64,000 nt of DNA from Bacillota bacterium (GCA_023410595.1 JAEYPO010000016.1:1-64000), one strand, 5' to 3'; positions 41,739-51,311 are shown, counted from the first letter of the stretch. Program-made: numbers and translations. The notes: generated by a model from the letters alone, not told the origin.

Positions 41739-42437
41739 TTATTGCGCGATGCCCGAGAACAGATACAGGCTGTCCGTGAGCAAAAACACGCCCATGATGA
41801 TTATGATTACGCCCCCGACTATTTTTATAACTCCGAGGTGCTTGTATATGCCTTTTATGCTGTTTGTCAGCAGCTGCGAAAACACCGTAAACACAAGGAA
41901 CGGTACGAGCAGTCCCAGCGAATAGACCGCCATGTACAGCATTCCGGTAACAGCCCCTCCCCTGCTAGCCGTGAGCGCCAGCACAGAAGCGAGCAGGGGT
42001 CCCACGCACGGCGTCCAGCCGAAGCTGAAAGTGAAGCCCAGTAAAAACGAGCCCAAAATACCGCTTCCGCGTCTCGCTTCCAGCTTCTTTTCGCGCATCA
42101 GAAACGGAATTTTAACGAGTCCCGTCTGATATATGCCCAGCAGTATAACGATAACGCCGCAGACAGTAAGAAACACCCTCGAATTTATCACCCTGCCCAG
42201 CGCCCCGAAAGCGAGCCCAAGTATCACAAAGCTTACCGAGAGCCCCAGCACAAAAAGCGCTACGTTGCCAATAGGTTTTAAATATATGCGCAGCCTGCCC
42301 AGCTTAAGCTCTTTTTCCTGCTGCCCCGCACTGCCCAGCAGCGTTGATATAAACACGGGAATAACGGGCAATATACACGGCGAAAAGAACGACAGCGCGC
42401 CCGCCAACAGCACTCCTCCTATTTCTATTCCCTGCAT
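41739..42437 (-). CDS. ccdA: Cytochrome c biogenesis protein CcdA
   Basis: A 232-residue membrane protein with about six helices that carries reducing equivalents from cytoplasmic thioredoxin to outward-facing partners. The two redox Cys sit in FFSPCILPVIPVF (helix 1) and FSFGWTPCVGPLLAS (helix 4), the family signature. It is first in an operon with the ResA-like lipoprotein, 10 bases apart. Confidence 0.93.
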   Translation of the reverse strand: MQGIEIGGVLLAGALSFFSPCILPVIPVFISTLLGSAGQQEKELKLGRLRIYLKPIGNVALFVLGLSVSFVILGLAFGALGRVINSRVFLTVCGVIVILLGIYQTGLVKIPFLMREKKLEARRGSGILGSFLLGFTFSFGWTPCVGPLLASVLALTASRGGAVTGMLYMAVYSLGLLVPFLVFTVFSQLLTNSIKGIYKHLGVIKIVGGVIIIIMGVFLLTDSLYLFSGIAQ

Positions 42438-42606
42438 AGTATTACTCCAAGTTATAAATTTTCATAAACTATTATACATCATCGCGGTATATAGATATGT
42501 ATCAAAGTCACCATAACTTATCCTGTACAAATAATCCGCTTTTTAGTAGAATAATTTTGTTCAGATATAAAACATGCGTATATTATTGGTTTTAAGGGGT
42601 GGGGTC

Positions 42607-43497
42607 ATGTATTACCTGATATTCAATCCTGCCGCGGGGGCGGGGCGTTCACGCAAGGCGCTCGAAACCGTCGAAGGGATATTAAAAGAAAAACACAAAG
42701 AATATATCATTAAAACAACACAGTACAAAGAACACGCCACCGCTCTCGCAAGCGAAGCCGTAGGCAAAGGCTACGAGGGTATAATAAGCGTAGGCGGCGA
42801 CGGTACGCTACACGAAATCGCCTGCGGCCTGCAGGATACGGAGGAGATACTGGGCGTGATACCCGCAGGTACGGGCAACGATTACCGCGACGCCATAGGA
42901 GTGAGCGCCGACCCGGCGGAAGCGATGGACGTTATACTCGCCGGTCATTCGCGAAGCATGGACATAGGGCTGATGAGCAACGGCAAAAGCTTCATCAACT
43001 TAGCGGGTACCGGCTTTGACGTATGCGTGCTTAAAAACGCGAACAGGGTTCGCAAGGTGTTTACGGGCGGCATTGCGTATATACTTGGAATAGTGATGTC
43101 GCTACTCGGCTTTAAGAGCATCGACATTGACATAACGATGGACGGCAAGCCGATGAAAAGGACGGTGCTGCTAATAGCCGTGGCTAATGGAACATGCTTC
43201 GGCGGCGGGCTTCGCATATCACCTGATTCGGACACCGAGGACGGGCTGTTCAACGTAATTATAATAAACCGGGTATCGCGGCCGCGCATACTTATTGAGC
43301 TGCCGAAGCTTAAAAAAGGCAGGCTCGATAAGATATCCGTAGCGGAGCAGTTTAAATGCCGAGAAATAACGGTAGACTGCGAAACGAAACAGCCGCTCGA
43401 TATCGACGGTGAGATCGCCTGCGAGACGCCCATGACGTTTACATTAAAGCCTCGTGCGCTTCGTGTATTCTGTCCGGAAAAGTCCACAATTTGTTAA
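42607..43497 (+). CDS. Diacylglycerol/lipid kinase (YegS/DagK family)
   Basis: A 296-residue lipid kinase. The nucleotide-binding signature NPAAGAGRSRK near the N terminus and GGDGTLHEIACG followed by PAGTGNDYRD are characteristic. It phosphorylates diacylglycerol or a related lipid, returning it to phospholipid synthesis. The ATG at 42607 follows AAGGGGTGGGG. The frame is open 11 codons upstream but has no ribosome-binding site. Confidence 0.92.
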   Translation: MYYLIFNPAAGAGRSRKALETVEGILKEKHKEYIIKTTQYKEHATALASEAVGKGYEGIISVGGDGTLHEIACGLQDTEEILGVIPAGTGNDYRDAIGVSADPAEAMDVILAGHSRSMDIGLMSNGKSFINLAGTGFDVCVLKNANRVRKVFTGGIAYILGIVMSLLGFKSIDIDITMDGKPMKRTVLLIAVANGTCFGGGLRISPDSDTEDGLFNVIIINRVSRPRILIELPKLKKGRLDKISVAEQFKCREITVDCETKQPLDIDGEIACETPMTFTLKPRALRVFCPEKSTIC

Positions 43498-43594
43498 CTT
43501 TTTTCACTTTCACTACAAAGCATGGCCGGCTATGGTATAATATATTACTATAAACCGACGCTTAAGAGTCTTATCATTAGGGTTGAGGTGCAGT

Positions 43595-44698
43595 GTGTAC
43601 TTAAACGCAAAAACAAAAAAGCGGATCCCGAGACGGACCGTTTTGTTTTTATCAATAATACTCATTGTAGTCATAGTGTTCATAACGGGCATCGTGATGC
43701 TGCTTACGAGAGGAAAAGAGATAAAGGATACTCTCGTGCAGATGCCGTTCGGCAGAGCTGATACTTACTTCACCGCAGGCGGTAACATCGTATACGCGAA
43801 AGATGGGTTGCTTACATGCGTCGACGCGTCTTCAAAAGACTTATGGAAGGTGCAGCTCGACGCGGGCGACTGGACGTATACCTCGGAAGGCACGCTCGTG
43901 GCTGCTTCGGGCACAGACGTGATGACCGTTATAAGCGCTAAGGGCGAAAATCTTTTTTCCGCGCGCATTGACGGCAGCATACAGTCTATACGCCTCGGCA
44001 AAGATAAGGTGGCCGTATGCGCCAACCAGACGCTTACAGACAAGACTCTTTCATATATCGTGATATTCGACCTTACGGGCAGCAGCCTTTATCAGATAGA
44101 TATAACAGGCAAGCACATGCTCGACTACGGGTTCGATTACGCCGGAGACCAGCTATATGTACTCGAACTCGACGTTTCGGGCTCGGCGCCGCTCTCAAGG
44201 ATATCGACATACAGGCCGGAAACGCAGGCCATGACGGGTATAAAGGAGTTAAAAGACCAGCTCGTCGAAAGCGTATATTTCAGCGAGGATTCGGTATTCA
44301 CACTGGGCACGAACAGCCTTGCGCAATATTCGTCGCTCAACTCGGCACCTACCGAAGTGCTTGTTTACGGCTGGGTGCTCGAGGATATCTGCAGCGACAG
44401 CGACACTAAATTTGTATACGTCCCGGGCAATGACGGCAGCACATACGATATAGCCCGCGTCATTAAATCATCGGGCAGCGAGATAAAGATAAACCTCCCC
44501 CCCGGCGTGTTTAAAATAATGCATATGGGAGAAAAAATATATTGCTTTGCATCAAACAGTATTTTCGTTTATACTAGTGACGGCAAATATTCCCGCAGCT
44601 ATACGCTTCCGCTGGCGATTGACGGAGCAAAAAGGGCGTTTGGCAGCAATGTATTTCTGACTGCGGGCGAGACTGTTTACCTCTTGCCGCTGCCATAA
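43595..44698 (+). CDS. DUF5711 family membrane-anchored propeller-like protein
   Basis: About 367 residues: a short basic N terminus, one membrane helix (about 15-38, FLSIILIVVIVFITGIVML) and an external domain made of repeated strands, e.g. DGLLTCVDASSKDLWKVQLD. The repeats suggest a beta-propeller-like (PQQ/WD-type) fold, as in DUF5711. The start is the GTG at 43595 after TGAGGTG; a TTG four codons upstream is possible. It lies directly before cvpA, a pairing seen in other clostridia. The function is not known. Confidence 0.8.
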   Translation: MYLNAKTKKRIPRRTVLFLSIILIVVIVFITGIVMLLTRGKEIKDTLVQMPFGRADTYFTAGGNIVYAKDGLLTCVDASSKDLWKVQLDAGDWTYTSEGTLVAASGTDVMTVISAKGENLFSARIDGSIQSIRLGKDKVAVCANQTLTDKTLSYIVIFDLTGSSLYQIDITGKHMLDYGFDYAGDQLYVLELDVSGSAPLSRISTYRPETQAMTGIKELKDQLVESVYFSEDSVFTLGTNSLAQYSSLNSAPTEVLVYGWVLEDICSDSDTKFVYVPGNDGSTYDIARVIKSSGSEIKINLPPGVFKIMHMGEKIYCFASNSIFVYTSDGKYSRSYTLPLAIDGAKRAFGSNVFLTAGETVYLLPLP

Positions 44699-44714
44699 TA
44701 TCAGGAGGAACCTG

Positions 44715-45422
44715 GTGAACCTTGTAAACGTACTGCTATTTATATTGATACTAATCGCGGTCTTTGAGGGCATATACAGAGGCTTCCTTCATTCCGCCTT
44801 AAGCCTTGGCGCGCTGTTCCTTTCCACGATAACATCTTACATATTCTATCCCGCCGTATCCGCCGCCGTTAAAGCGAGCCCCTCACTTTTTAAGTTTCTG
44901 ACATATTACACCGAAGGCGCGGAGAAAATTTTAAACTTCGAGCACGCCTCGCTTTTGGTAAACGGGCTTTCGCCCGATAAACTTAATGAGATCGTTTCTA
45001 CCTCTACAGCGGCCGAACCGTTTAGAACTCTCATCATCCAAAACGTGCAGACGCAGGCGTTCCAATCACAGGGGCTTACGACTATCGGCCAGTACTTCAA
45101 TATGACGATAGTCTGCACCGCGCTCAACATACTTTCTTTTTTGCTCGTATTCGTTATCGCGAGGGTACTTTTCGCGTTCGTACTGGGCGCCGTCAATTAT
45201 ACGGTGCAGTTTCCTGAACTTAAGCGCTACGACAGAACTACGGGCGCGCTGTTCGGGGCAACGCGGGGCTTATACATATGCTTTGTTATCGTGACTATAG
45301 TTCCTGTTTTGTTTCTTGTAATGCCGGTGGACAAGATTACAGAATACTTCCAGAGCTCTTCTTTGGGCATGTTCTTTTTCAACAACAACTTCCTGCTGCA
45401 CCTTATAAGAGGTATAGTATAA
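44715..45422 (+). CDS. CvpA family membrane protein
   Basis: A 235-residue protein with four membrane helices. NLVNVLLFILILIAVFEGIYRGFLHSAL at the start shows the CvpA pattern, and the central loop carries a Thr-rich extracytoplasmic region. Relatives affect colicin V production and envelope homeostasis. The start is GTG at 44715 after AGGAGG. It is the second gene of the unit with DUF5711, 16 bases apart. Confidence 0.82.
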   Translation: MNLVNVLLFILILIAVFEGIYRGFLHSALSLGALFLSTITSYIFYPAVSAAVKASPSLFKFLTYYTEGAEKILNFEHASLLVNGLSPDKLNEIVSTSTAAEPFRTLIIQNVQTQAFQSQGLTTIGQYFNMTIVCTALNILSFLLVFVIARVLFAFVLGAVNYTVQFPELKRYDRTTGALFGATRGLYICFVIVTIVPVLFLVMPVDKITEYFQSSSLGMFFFNNNFLLHLIRGIV

Positions 45423-45447
45423 CTCTCGCTATTCACGCACTATATAT

Positions 45448-45463
45448 TGTTTCACGTGAAACA
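45448..45463. promoter_or_regulatory. parS: parS centromere site 1
   Basis: TGTTTCACGTGAAACA, a perfect match to the 16-bp parS consensus bound by ParB/Spo0J. Confidence 0.97.
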
Positions 45464-45543
45464 TTTTTAGAATTTTTGCGGAACAGCTGATATTTCCACG
45501 GGAATCTTCATTTATCAAATCGGCCTTCTTTTAAACTATAACA

Positions 45544-45571
45544 AAGCCTTTACGAGTTCTTCGCAAAGGCT
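45544..45571. terminator. Bidirectional terminator between cvpA and parB
   Basis: AAGCCTTT-A-CGA and TCG-C-AAAGGCTT form a long stem with A/T-rich flanks, between the convergent genes and between the two parS sites. Confidence 0.75.
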
Positions 45572-45597
45572 TAAATTGCGGCGTTATACGCGTTACT

Positions 45598-45613
45598 TGT
45601 TTCACGTGAAACA
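45598..45613. promoter_or_regulatory. parS: parS centromere site 2
   Basis: A second perfect TGTTTCACGTGAAACA, 150 bases from the first and 5 bases past the end of parB. Confidence 0.97.
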
Positions 45614-45617
45614 ATTA

Positions 45618-46472
45618 TTACTTGCTGGAAATAAGGAAATCGTAAAGGCTCTGCAGCTGGTCCTGATTGTAGTAGGAAAGCGTTATCTTGCCGCGGCGCA
45701 TATCCCCCGTTATCTGTACCTTTGTGCCCAGTGCTGAGGAAAGCGCGTTCTGCGCGGATTCTATCTCGGGTATGCTTCTCTTTTGCGGCTTTGGCTTGCG
45801 CTGCGCCTTAGTATCGAGACTTTTTATCAGCTCTTCGGTGGCGCGCACTGACAGACCGAGCTCCACTATCTTTTTCGCTATTCTTGTTTTCTCTGAGTCG
45901 CTCGCAAGCACTACAAGGCAGCGCGCGTGGCCGCTTGTTATCTCGCCGGAAACGACGAGTTCTCTGACGTCGGCAGGCAGCGACAGCAGCCTGAGTGTAT
46001 TCGCTATCGCGCTTCTCGACATTCCGAGCCGCTCCGATAAATCCTCCTGCTTTAATTTGTATTCGTCCATGAGCATGCGCATCGCTTCCGCTTCCTCAAT
46101 AGGGTTAAGATCCTCTCTCTGCAGGTTTTCCACCAGCGATACTTCCATGAACGCCTGCCGGGAGTATTCCTTTACAACGACGGGCACGGTCTCCAGCCCG
46201 GCGAGCCTGGCCGCGCGGTAACGGCGCTCGCCTGCTATTATCATGTACCGCTCTCCGCTGCGCTGTACTATTATTGGCTGCACAATTCCGTATGTTTTGA
46301 CGGACTGCGCAAGTTCGTTAAGTCTTTCGTCGTCAAACTTCTTTCTCGGCTGGTTCATGTTTGGGTCTATATCGTATACGCTCAGTTCCAGCACGCTGTC
46401 CCCCGCGGGAGCGGGCTGCGTTTCTTCACCAATGAGCGCGCCGAGGCCCTTTCCCAGTCTCTGCTGTTTCAT
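45618..46472 (-). CDS. parB: Chromosome partitioning protein ParB (Spo0J)
   Basis: A 284-residue CTPase clamp that loads at parS and spreads along DNA, organising the origin region with ParA and SMC. It starts MKQQRLGKGLGALIGEE, the usual opening for the family, at ATG 46472, which overlaps the parA stop (ATGA). The CTP-binding GERRYRAARLAG motif and the HTH segment (EDLSERLGMSRSAIANTLRLL) are visible, and the C-terminal dimerisation segment ends in LYDFLISSK. Two parS sites lie directly downstream. Confidence 0.97.
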   Translation of the reverse strand: MKQQRLGKGLGALIGEETQPAPAGDSVLELSVYDIDPNMNQPRKKFDDERLNELAQSVKTYGIVQPIIVQRSGERYMIIAGERRYRAARLAGLETVPVVVKEYSRQAFMEVSLVENLQREDLNPIEEAEAMRMLMDEYKLKQEDLSERLGMSRSAIANTLRLLSLPADVRELVVSGEITSGHARCLVVLASDSEKTRIAKKIVELGLSVRATEELIKSLDTKAQRKPKPQKRSIPEIESAQNALSSALGTKVQITGDMRRGKITLSYYNQDQLQSLYDFLISSK

Positions 46473-47245
46473 ACGTTCTCTCCTTCGTTGTATTCTATTA
46501 CCTCGCCCGCCAGCTCGTTGTAGCACTGCGCCCCGAGACATGCCGCGTCGTATTTTATCACGGGCAGCCCGAAGCTCGGCGCTTCGCCCAGCCGCACGTT
46601 GCGGGGTATTATCGTCCTGTATACCTTGTTTTTGAAATACTTCTTCACTTCGTCCACGACCTGAATGGAGAGGTTCGTGCGGCCGTCGAACATCGTGAGC
46701 ACTACGCCTTCAACCTCGAGTCCGGGATTCAGGTTCGTTTTGACCAGCTTTATAGTGTTTATTAATTGCGATAAGCCCTCGAGCGCATAGTATTCGCACT
46801 GTATCGGCACAAGTATCTTGTCCGCGGCGGTAAGCGCGTTTACGGTAATAAGCCCAAGCGACGGCGGGCAGTCCATAAATATATAATCGTAATCGTTCCT
46901 TATTTCTTTAAGCGCCTGCTTCAGTATCTGCTCGCGCGCTATCCTCGCTACAAGCTCGACCTCGGCGCCCACGAGATCTATATTTGCGGGTATCACATCG
47001 AGCGTATCCACCATCGTACCTACTATTGTCTGCCGCGGGCTTACGCCGTTGATAAGTATATCGTAAGACGACGTTTTCAGCGTATGCTTGTCGATGCCAA
47101 GGCCGCTTGTTGAGTTGCCCTGCGGGTCAATGTCTATAAGCAGAACTTTTTTCCCTTTTTCGGCGATACATGCGCTGAGGTTCACGGCAGTAGTAGTCTT
47201 ACCCACGCCGCCCTTCTGATTAGCTATGGCTATAACTTTTGCCAT
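46469..47245 (-). CDS. parA: Chromosome partitioning ATPase ParA (Soj)
   Basis: A 258-residue Walker-type ATPase. AIANQKGGVGKTTTAVNL is the deviant Walker A motif with signature Lys, DIDPQGNSTSGLG follows, and DCPPSLG is Walker B. It drives origin segregation and, in Bacillus, also modulates DnaA. The ATG at 47245 follows GGGGG; four extra codons upstream start with TTG. It forms one operon with parB (four-base overlap). Confidence 0.97.
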   Translation of the reverse strand: MAKVIAIANQKGGVGKTTTAVNLSACIAEKGKKVLLIDIDPQGNSTSGLGIDKHTLKTSSYDILINGVSPRQTIVGTMVDTLDVIPANIDLVGAEVELVARIAREQILKQALKEIRNDYDYIFMDCPPSLGLITVNALTAADKILVPIQCEYYALEGLSQLINTIKLVKTNLNPGLEVEGVVLTMFDGRTNLSIQVVDEVKKYFKNKVYRTIIPRNVRLGEAPSFGLPVIKYDAACLGAQCYNELAGEVIEYNEGENV

Positions 47246-47478
47246 ATTTACCCCCAATAATCATATTGATAAATTTCATTATAAATCAAAAGATAAATAT
47301 TTGAAAGATAAAAAGTTGCACCAGAATTCACATATAGTTTATATTTGGAACGTTGCTTTGGAAAAGCTTGAATGATATTATCACATCGTATATCAGTTAA
47401 ATTTACGTATACGCTGTTTGTTTAAAAACGGCGCCGATGTGCAATGCTATATATGACGGACTTAAAGGAAGTGGCTTT

Positions 47479-48192
47479 ATGGAAAAGATACTCGTAGTGG
47501 GCGATTCGCTCTCAAAGGGCGTCACGCTGGATGAAAACAAGAAAAGGTACACGCTGCTTGACGGCTGCTTTTTTAATCTGCTCGCCAAAAACCTGAATGC
47601 AGAGATGTACAACGCGTCGCGTTTCGGCTCGACTATAGTGCAGGGGCAAAAACAGCTTGAGAGCAAATTCGAAAAATACGATCCAGATATAGTGGTGCTC
47701 GAGTTCGGCGGAAACGACTGCGATTTCGCGTGGGACGAGATAGCAAAGGACCCTTCTATAGACCATATACCCAAGACGCCGCTCGACGTGTTTGAGAACA
47801 TACTCAACTCAATGATAGATTATATTAAGAGCAAGGGGAAGAAGGCCGTTGTAACTACTCTTCCTCCCCTTTACGCGGACAGCTACTTTAAATGGTTCAC
47901 AAACAACGACAGGGAAAAGGGCTTAAGCATATTGAAGTGGCTCAAGGACGTATGGCACATATACTGGTGGCACGAGCGGTATTCCAACTGCGTGCAGTAT
48001 ATCGCCCGCGAACGCAACATTGGCTGCATAGACATAAGGCGCGAATTCTTAAAGCGCAGGGATTTTGCACAGTACATATGCTCGGACGGCATACATCCCA
48101 ACGAATCCGGGCACAGGCTGATATTTGACGCTGCGATAGGCTATATAAAAGAATACGCTTCTTACCTGCTTCCTTCCTGCACTCACGCCTGA
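47479..48192 (+). CDS. SGNH/GDSL family hydrolase
   Basis: A 237-residue cytoplasmic esterase/lipase-like hydrolase. Block I GDSLSKG carries the Ser nucleophile, block III FGGNDCDF the oxyanion Asn, and block V CSDGIHPNESGH the Asp-His pair. No signal peptide. The substrate is unknown; relatives deacetylate sugars or act on acyl esters. ATG at 47479 preferred over an upstream ATG (47437) because the domain then begins at once with EKILVVGDSLS. Confidence 0.88.
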   Translation: MEKILVVGDSLSKGVTLDENKKRYTLLDGCFFNLLAKNLNAEMYNASRFGSTIVQGQKQLESKFEKYDPDIVVLEFGGNDCDFAWDEIAKDPSIDHIPKTPLDVFENILNSMIDYIKSKGKKAVVTTLPPLYADSYFKWFTNNDREKGLSILKWLKDVWHIYWWHERYSNCVQYIARERNIGCIDIRREFLKRRDFAQYICSDGIHPNESGHRLIFDAAIGYIKEYASYLLPSCTHA

Positions 48193-48267
48193 TAGGGTAT
48201 ATTATACTTTCGGACATAACGTGAGACGTTTTGGCTGTACGCAAAATTCGGTCAGATGAAACAACGT

Positions 48268-48294
48268 AAAACCGGCAAATACCGGTTTTGTTTT
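48268..48294 (+). terminator. Terminator of the SGNH hydrolase gene
   Basis: AAAACCGG-CAAATA-CCGGTTTT followed by GTTTT. Confidence 0.75.
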
Positions 48295-48320
48295 ACACTT
48301 GTAAAAATTCCATAAAATGC

Positions 48321-48349
48321 TTGACACTGTTGACGTAAAGTTGTAGTCT
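48321..48349 (+). promoter_or_regulatory. blaI-blaR promoter with possible BlaI operator
   Basis: TTGACA (48321-48326), 17-base spacer, weak TAGTCT (48344-48349). Within it, GACGTAAAGTTGTAGTC (48332-48348) contains the half-site TGTAGTC of BlaI/MecI operators and a diverged other half. The operator overlapping its own promoter is what BlaI autoregulation would need, but the match is imperfect. Confidence 0.45.
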
Positions 48350-48408
48350 CGTTTTAAAGACGTAAGTTTTGCGTCGTTATATAAAATTATTTGTGGGAGG
48401 TGATTATC

Positions 48409-48795
48409 ATGGGCAGATATCCCAACCTTACGGAAGCGGACAGCGTGATAATGGAGATACTTTGGCGGGACGGCGAATGCAGCAGTTCGGATATGCAAAA
48501 GGAAATTGAAGACAAGCTCGACTGGTCGCGGCAGACCGTACGCACTTATCTCGTGCGCCTTGTGGAAAAAGGGCTTGTCGGTACAAAAGAGCTTAGCAAA
48601 AGGACGTTCCTGTATTACCCGAAAGTATCAAAGGCGGAATACGCAGCCGATAAGTCAGGAAGTATACTCAATAGATATTACGGCTCGCTTTCCCATATGG
48701 TAGCGGGCCTTTTGCAGCAGGAAAACGTATCCGACGAAGAACTGGACGAACTGGAGAATCTCATACGCCGCGCACGCAGCAAAGAGGTGAAGTAA
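48409..48795 (+). CDS. BlaI/MecI-family transcriptional repressor
   Basis: A 128-residue winged-helix repressor. LTEADSVIMEILWRDGECSSSDMQKEI (quoted in part) opens the fold, and DWSRQTVRTYLVRLVEKGLV is the recognition helix region. The C-terminal dimerisation segment is ...MVAGLLQQENVSDEELDELENLI. BlaI-type repressors are removed by proteolysis when the partner M56 sensor is triggered; that partner follows 2 bases later. GGGAGGTGATTATC precedes the ATG at 48409. Confidence 0.93.
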   Translation: MGRYPNLTEADSVIMEILWRDGECSSSDMQKEIEDKLDWSRQTVRTYLVRLVEKGLVGTKELSKRTFLYYPKVSKAEYAADKSGSILNRYYGSLSHMVAGLLQQENVSDEELDELENLIRRARSKEVK

Positions 48796-48797
48796 CA

Positions 48798-51311
48798 ATG
48801 GCCGGTATATTTAAGCCGATACTGGAGGCAAGCGTTATGGCGTCCGTTATGATATGCCTGGTGCTGCTCATACGCGCGCTGCTTGCTAGAAGCATGCGTC
48901 CGGGCGTAATGCTTATGCTGTGGGGATTGGTGCTTTTGCGCCTTTTCCTGCCTCTTACTCTTACAAGCCCCGTTAATCTGATAACAATACCGCGGCAATC
49001 CACAGCTATAGAGTCGGACTATGCGCCCACGGCAGCGCAGGATTTTACGCCTGCAGCTGAAAGCGACGCGAGCGCGCCTCAAATGAGCGCCGTCCGCGGC
49101 AGCAGTGATACTGTCGAGCCTGCAGTAAGAAAGTCCGCTGATACGGGCGGCAGTACAGCGAATGCCCCTGCATGGAACATATCGTATCATATCTGGGACG
49201 TAGCTGCCGCAGCATGGGTGGCGGGCATACTTGCGACGCTGCTGCTGTTCGCAAGAAAGGCGCGTATTTTCTCAAAACACTTAAAACTGTGCGCTCCGGT
49301 AACGGACGCCGCAGTGCTTGATATGATTCGCCGACACAGCGACGAAGCCGGGATAAGAACGGCCGCAGCCGCGCTTGTATGCGACTTTTTTCACGCCCCT
49401 ATGGTATATGGGTATTTCAGGCCGCGCATTCTTATTCCCACCATATTCCTTAACATGGGAAGAGGAAGCCTGGGTGCCATATTGCTGCATGAAGTCATCC
49501 ATATACGTCGCCGCGACATACTTAAGAACTACATATGGCTCGTGGCCAAGGCGCTGCACTGGTTCAACCCGCTCGTATGGCTCGCGTTCGAACTGTACGA
49601 AGACGATATAGAGCTGTGCCGCGATTACAACGTAGCGTATATGCTCAATACTGACGGCGCGTTCGTTTACAGCATGTCTCTGCTCGAAGCCGCGCGGTTA
49701 TCCCGGCGGACGGCCTATCCTCCTTCGCAGGCCGTGGCGTTGTTTGAAAGCACTGGCTCTCTTAAAACAAGGATATTCCGCCTCATGAAGCCCGTTAAAC
49801 ATAAAAAAACAGCTGCCATCCTTTCTGTATTGCTCGCGCTCGTCATGACTGTCACCTGCTTTACGACGGCCTGCCAGCCGACGCCCGTAACGCCGCCTGT
49901 ACCCAATAAGAACGTCGATATAGTTGAGCAGGTCGTGGATGCAAATAAAGAGGAAAACAAGCCGAAACTTAGCGAATATAAACAAGCCGTCGACGAGCAG
50001 ATAAAAGCACTGGGCTCACACCTCGACATGGAGATGCAGCCGAATAAGCAGGTCAAAATAGTCGTGAACGCGGATATCGTCTCGCCGGGAAATATAAAGA
50101 TACCCGTTATGCGCCTAAAGCCCAAGAATTTTTCTAAAGAACAGTTTGAAGCGTTTGTGAAATACCTGACAAATGGGGAGCCTCTATATTATCAGACGTT
50201 CAACAAGCAGACCGGAGAAATGTTTTCCAAAGAGGAAATGACTGCAATAATCGCGCGGATTAAGGGTCTACTTAATAACAAAGACCTTCCGGGCAATACG
50301 AGAAGCGCTTGGAAATCGAGGATCAGAGAAATGGAAAATGCCTACGACGGCGCTCCGACACAATCGGAGGAAAAGCTGTACGATGGCACTCTTACCGTTA
50401 CACAGAGTGCGGAAGAGGATTCCGACGGAACTATTACCTATTATGACAGCGGTTCGTACACAGACTTAAAATGTTATCTGGGAAAAGACAGGGCGGCTTA
50501 TATAAACCTTATACAGTCCGAAAAAGAAGCCAGCACCCAGATGGTTTTCGACAACGGCAACTACGGTTTCGGGTACAATACGTTCAAGCCGTACGACGGC
50601 GCGGACGCGGAACGCCTGAATATGACGTATGAAGAAGCAAAGGCCAAAGCGGAGGAATTCGTGCGTGCAATGGACGGCGAGGACACGAATATGGTGATGC
50701 ATAGTTCCTCAATAGGGTATGACCTTGGCACGATAACAAACTATACGAAGGAAACGTCGCCCCAATGCTATTCGTTCAGCTTTGCGAGAAGCTACAACGG
50801 TTTCGTGCTGAAGCCTGTGGGTCACCTGTGGGGCACACTTGACATGCAAAAGGATTCCGAAGCTTACGCCAAACGGGTAAGTCCTGAAAGCATGTTCGTA
50901 ACCATCGACGACGAAGGTATATGCAGCACGGGCTGGCTAAACCAGACGGAATATATCGAGACAGTAACAGAGGATACGCCGCTGCTCGATTTCAATACCG
51001 TGGTAGATAATTTCGAGCAGTACTGCAAGCAGAAGTTTACATGGATACCCGACGATGATACGACGCCCCACGGCCTTACGGTATCGTTCAACGTAAAGCG
51101 CGTGGAAATGAACCTGATGGCCATACCAGAAAAAGACAACCTTGAGAACCTCGTTACTGTGCCGGTGTGGGATTTCATAGCAGACGAGGAGTTCGACGAC
51201 AAGGAAGCCGTCGACGTGGAGGGGTTTGCGCTGGAAGGGGAAAAAGACATAAGCATAGTAACGGTAAACGCGATAAACGGAACTATTATAAACCGCGAGC
51301 AGGGGTATTAA
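48798..51311 (+). CDS. BlaR1-like M56 membrane protease fused to a DUF6034 sensor domain
   Basis: An 837-residue sensor protease. The N-terminal half has four predicted helices and the M56 metalloprotease motif LHEVIHIRRRD (HEVIH, 231-235), as in BlaR1/MecR1. After the last helix (about 337-357) comes a lipobox-like TTACQPTP with Cys 359. The rest (about 360-837) is a DUF6034 domain, homologous to the lipoproteins at 14189 and 62674, where BlaR1 would carry a penicillin-binding domain. The signal sensed is therefore probably not a beta-lactam. It is cotranscribed with the BlaI-type repressor, and a bidirectional terminator follows. Confidence 0.88.
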   Translation: MAGIFKPILEASVMASVMICLVLLIRALLARSMRPGVMLMLWGLVLLRLFLPLTLTSPVNLITIPRQSTAIESDYAPTAAQDFTPAAESDASAPQMSAVRGSSDTVEPAVRKSADTGGSTANAPAWNISYHIWDVAAAAWVAGILATLLLFARKARIFSKHLKLCAPVTDAAVLDMIRRHSDEAGIRTAAAALVCDFFHAPMVYGYFRPRILIPTIFLNMGRGSLGAILLHEVIHIRRRDILKNYIWLVAKALHWFNPLVWLAFELYEDDIELCRDYNVAYMLNTDGAFVYSMSLLEAARLSRRTAYPPSQAVALFESTGSLKTRIFRLMKPVKHKKTAAILSVLLALVMTVTCFTTACQPTPVTPPVPNKNVDIVEQVVDANKEENKPKLSEYKQAVDEQIKALGSHLDMEMQPNKQVKIVVNADIVSPGNIKIPVMRLKPKNFSKEQFEAFVKYLTNGEPLYYQTFNKQTGEMFSKEEMTAIIARIKGLLNNKDLPGNTRSAWKSRIREMENAYDGAPTQSEEKLYDGTLTVTQSAEEDSDGTITYYDSGSYTDLKCYLGKDRAAYINLIQSEKEASTQMVFDNGNYGFGYNTFKPYDGADAERLNMTYEEAKAKAEEFVRAMDGEDTNMVMHSSSIGYDLGTITNYTKETSPQCYSFSFARSYNGFVLKPVGHLWGTLDMQKDSEAYAKRVSPESMFVTIDDEGICSTGWLNQTEYIETVTEDTPLLDFNTVVDNFEQYCKQKFTWIPDDDTTPHGLTVSFNVKRVEMNLMAIPEKDNLENLVTVPVWDFIADEEFDDKEAVDVEGFALEGEKDISIVTVNAINGTIINREQGY

